From Nocardiopsis ganjiahuensis DSM 45031 (GTDB taxonomy: Bacteria > Actinomycetota > Actinomycetes > Streptosporangiales > Streptosporangiaceae), in NCBI RefSeq assembly GCF_000341085.1, contig NZ_ANBA01000002.1, positions 558,001 to 622,000 on the forward strand: a stretch of DNA of 64,000 nucleotides, given 5' to 3'. Shown here piece by piece: positions 62,775-64,000 of the stretch. The first letter of the stretch is position 1. Each line of letters begins with the position of its first letter. Under the pieces are notes generated by a model. It ran no database searches. It worked only from the letters and a program-made list of their open reading frames with translations, and was not told where the DNA came from. Made by a program: the position numbers and the translations under genes.

Positions 62775-64000
62775 TCAGCCGGTGTTCTGCAGGCCGGCGG
62801 CGACTCCGTTGACGGAGAGCAGGAGCAGGCGCTCCAGGTGCTGGCCGTCCTCTTCGGAGAGCGAGTCCGACTCCTCGCCGCGCAGGGCCTCCAGGGCCCG
62901 GAGCTGGAGGTGGCTGAGCGCGTCCACGTAGGGGTTGCGCAGGTCCACGGCGCGGGAGAGGATCGCGCGGTTCTCCAGCAGGCGGCTGTGGCCGGTCACC
63001 TTGAGGACGAGCTCGCGGGTCAGGTCGTACTCGCGCAGGACCGTCTCGGTGAGTTCGGGCCGCCCGCCGAGGGCGAGGTAGCGCTCGGCGATGGTCCGGT
63101 CGGTCTTGGCCAGGCTCATCTCCGCGTTGTCCAGCAGCGAGGCGAACAGCGGCCACTCGCGGTAGGCCGCCTGCAGGACCGGCAGGTCCGCGACGGCGGC
63201 CAGGCCCGTGCCCAGGCCGAACCAGCCGGGCAGGTTGACCCTGGTCTGGGTCCAGGCGAACACCCACGGGATGGCCCGCAGGTCGCCGAGGCCCTTGGCT
63301 GCGCTGCGGCGGGAGGGGCGCGAGCCCAGGCGGAGCTCGCCGAGCTCCTCCAGAGGGCTGACCCGGGAGAACCAGACGGCGAAGTCCTCGGTGTTGATCA
63401 GGTCCAGGTAGGCCTGCTGGGCCTCGGCCGCGACGGTGTCGGCGTAGGGGCGGTAGCGCTCGGCGGCGGTGCGCTCGCGGTCCTGGACCGATTCGGTGGA
63501 GGCCATCAGGACGGCGTGGCCGACCTGCTCGATGTGGCGGCGGCCGATGGCGGCCTGACCGTAGCGGGCGAAGATGACCTCGCCCTGCTCGGTGACCTTG
63601 AACCGGCCGTTCACCGAACCCGGGGCCTGGGCGAGCAGGGCGCGGCTGGCCGGACCGCCGCCGCGGCCGAGGGAGCCGCCCCGGCCGTGGAAGAGGGTCA
63701 GGCGCACGTCGTTCTCGCCGGCCCACGCGGACAGCCGGGCCTGGGCGTCGTACAGGCGCAGGGTGGCGCTGACCGGACCGACGTCCTTGGCGGAGTCGCT
63801 GTAGCCGAGCATGACCTCCACGCGGCGGTCGTTGTCGGCCAGGCGCCGGCGCACCGGCGCGAGTTCGAGCATCCCGGCCAGCACCCCGGGCGAGGCCTCC
63901 AGGTCGGCGCCGGTCTCGAAGAGCGGGATGACGTCCAGGACCGGCACGCGCTTGGGCGGCAGGGCGTAGGTGGCCAGCTTGTAGACGGCCTCGATGTCCT
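62775..64000 (-). CDS. ppc: Phosphoenolpyruvate carboxylase (C-terminal 408 residues; 5' end outside window)
   Basis: The visible part contains VPVLDVIPLFETGADLE, MLGYSDSAKDVG, TLFHGRGGSLGRGGGP, the C-terminal catalytic region and a normal end QNTG. The glycine-rich loop with GRGG is the family's hallmark. The enzyme adds bicarbonate to PEP to form oxaloacetate, feeding the TCA cycle. The frame runs to the window edge. Confidence 0.95.
   Translation of the reverse strand, partial: DIEAVYKLATYALPPKRVPVLDVIPLFETGADLEASPGVLAGMLELAPVRRRLADNDRRVEVMLGYSDSAKDVGPVSATLRLYDAQARLSAWAGENDVRLTLFHGRGGSLGRGGGPASRALLAQAPGSVNGRFKVTEQGEVIFARYGQAAIGRRHIEQVGHAVLMASTESVQDRERTAAERYRPYADTVAAEAQQAYLDLINTEDFAVWFSRVSPLEELGELRLGSRPSRRSAAKGLGDLRAIPWVFAWTQTRVNLPGWFGLGTGLAAVADLPVLQAAYREWPLFASLLDNAEMSLAKTDRTIAERYLALGGRPELTETVLREYDLTRELVLKVTGHSRLLENRAILSRAVDLRNPYVDALSHLQLRALEALRGEESDSLSEEDGQHLERLLLLSVNGVAAGLQNTG

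Overview
The window is about 64 kb of very GC-rich DNA from a free-living actinomycete. The evidence is mycothiol biosynthesis (mshB), a DUF3117 gene, PASTA-less eukaryotic-type Ser/Thr kinases, GTG and TTG starts, and a long stretch of gene order that I recall from Mycobacterium tuberculosis. Read from 36 kb down to 14 kb, mshB, a small membrane protein, fdxA, dapC, dapD, dapE, a LOG-type gene, a DivIVA-like gene, DUF3117, an O-methyltransferase, sigE, rseA, htrA and mrp follow the Rv1170 to Rv1229c order, with other genes inserted or lost. Overall style suggests Nocardiopsis, Thermobifida or a relative; this is an inference, not a proven identity. There are no rRNA or tRNA genes, CRISPR arrays or prophage, and no intact transposon.

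Region by region. 1-5.5 kb holds cell-envelope genes: a glycosyltransferase cut by the window edge, a TM2 protein, an LCP-family ligase, a membrane protein and UDP-glucose dehydrogenase. 5.6-8.5 kb is accessory: a secreted TNT-type NAD glycohydrolase, a seven-copy 81-bp tandem repeat and a DUF222/HNH nuclease. 8.6-15.9 kb has a TetR/DHA2 efflux pair with shared operators, purEK, GtrA, a CPBP protease and mrp. 16-20 kb is a complete envelope-stress module (sigE, anti-sigma, RseB-like, HtrA) with a near-perfect ECF promoter in front of sigE. 20-31 kb carries the O-methyltransferase, pepA, DUF3117, lysine/DAP genes (dapE, dapD, dapC) and ferredoxin. Two probable gene remnants sit here: a dihydropteroate-synthase-like tail and a GNAT N-terminal domain standing alone.

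31-46 kb is mixed: an SDR enzyme, an M50 protease, mshB, an S9 peptidase, two tandem receptor-like kinases with the relic of a third, a small protein ending in an amyloid-signalling-like motif, a TrmH-type methyltransferase, two tandem GNAT genes with copied promoter elements, and a P-loop kinase pseudogene. 46-57 kb contains two complete and different succinate dehydrogenase operons (a B-type sdhCAB, and an Sdh1-type operon). They are separated by a LysR regulator with a perfect operator and a glycosyltransferase. The leader of the second operon contains a strongly structured block that looks like the right end (omega-RNA scaffold) of an IS200/IS605 element with no tnpB nearby.

57-64 kb has an AlkD-like protein, an MBL hydrolase, a class III cyclase, a PH-domain protein, biotin ligase, a Uma2-family nuclease with an exact internal 88-bp duplication, and the 3' part of ppc.

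The most unusual items are the amyloid-motif protein at 43.3 kb, the solo IS605-like right end at 53.2 kb, the TNT toxin with its downstream minisatellite at 5.6-7.0 kb, and several gene remnants that show recent small-scale decay and duplication.
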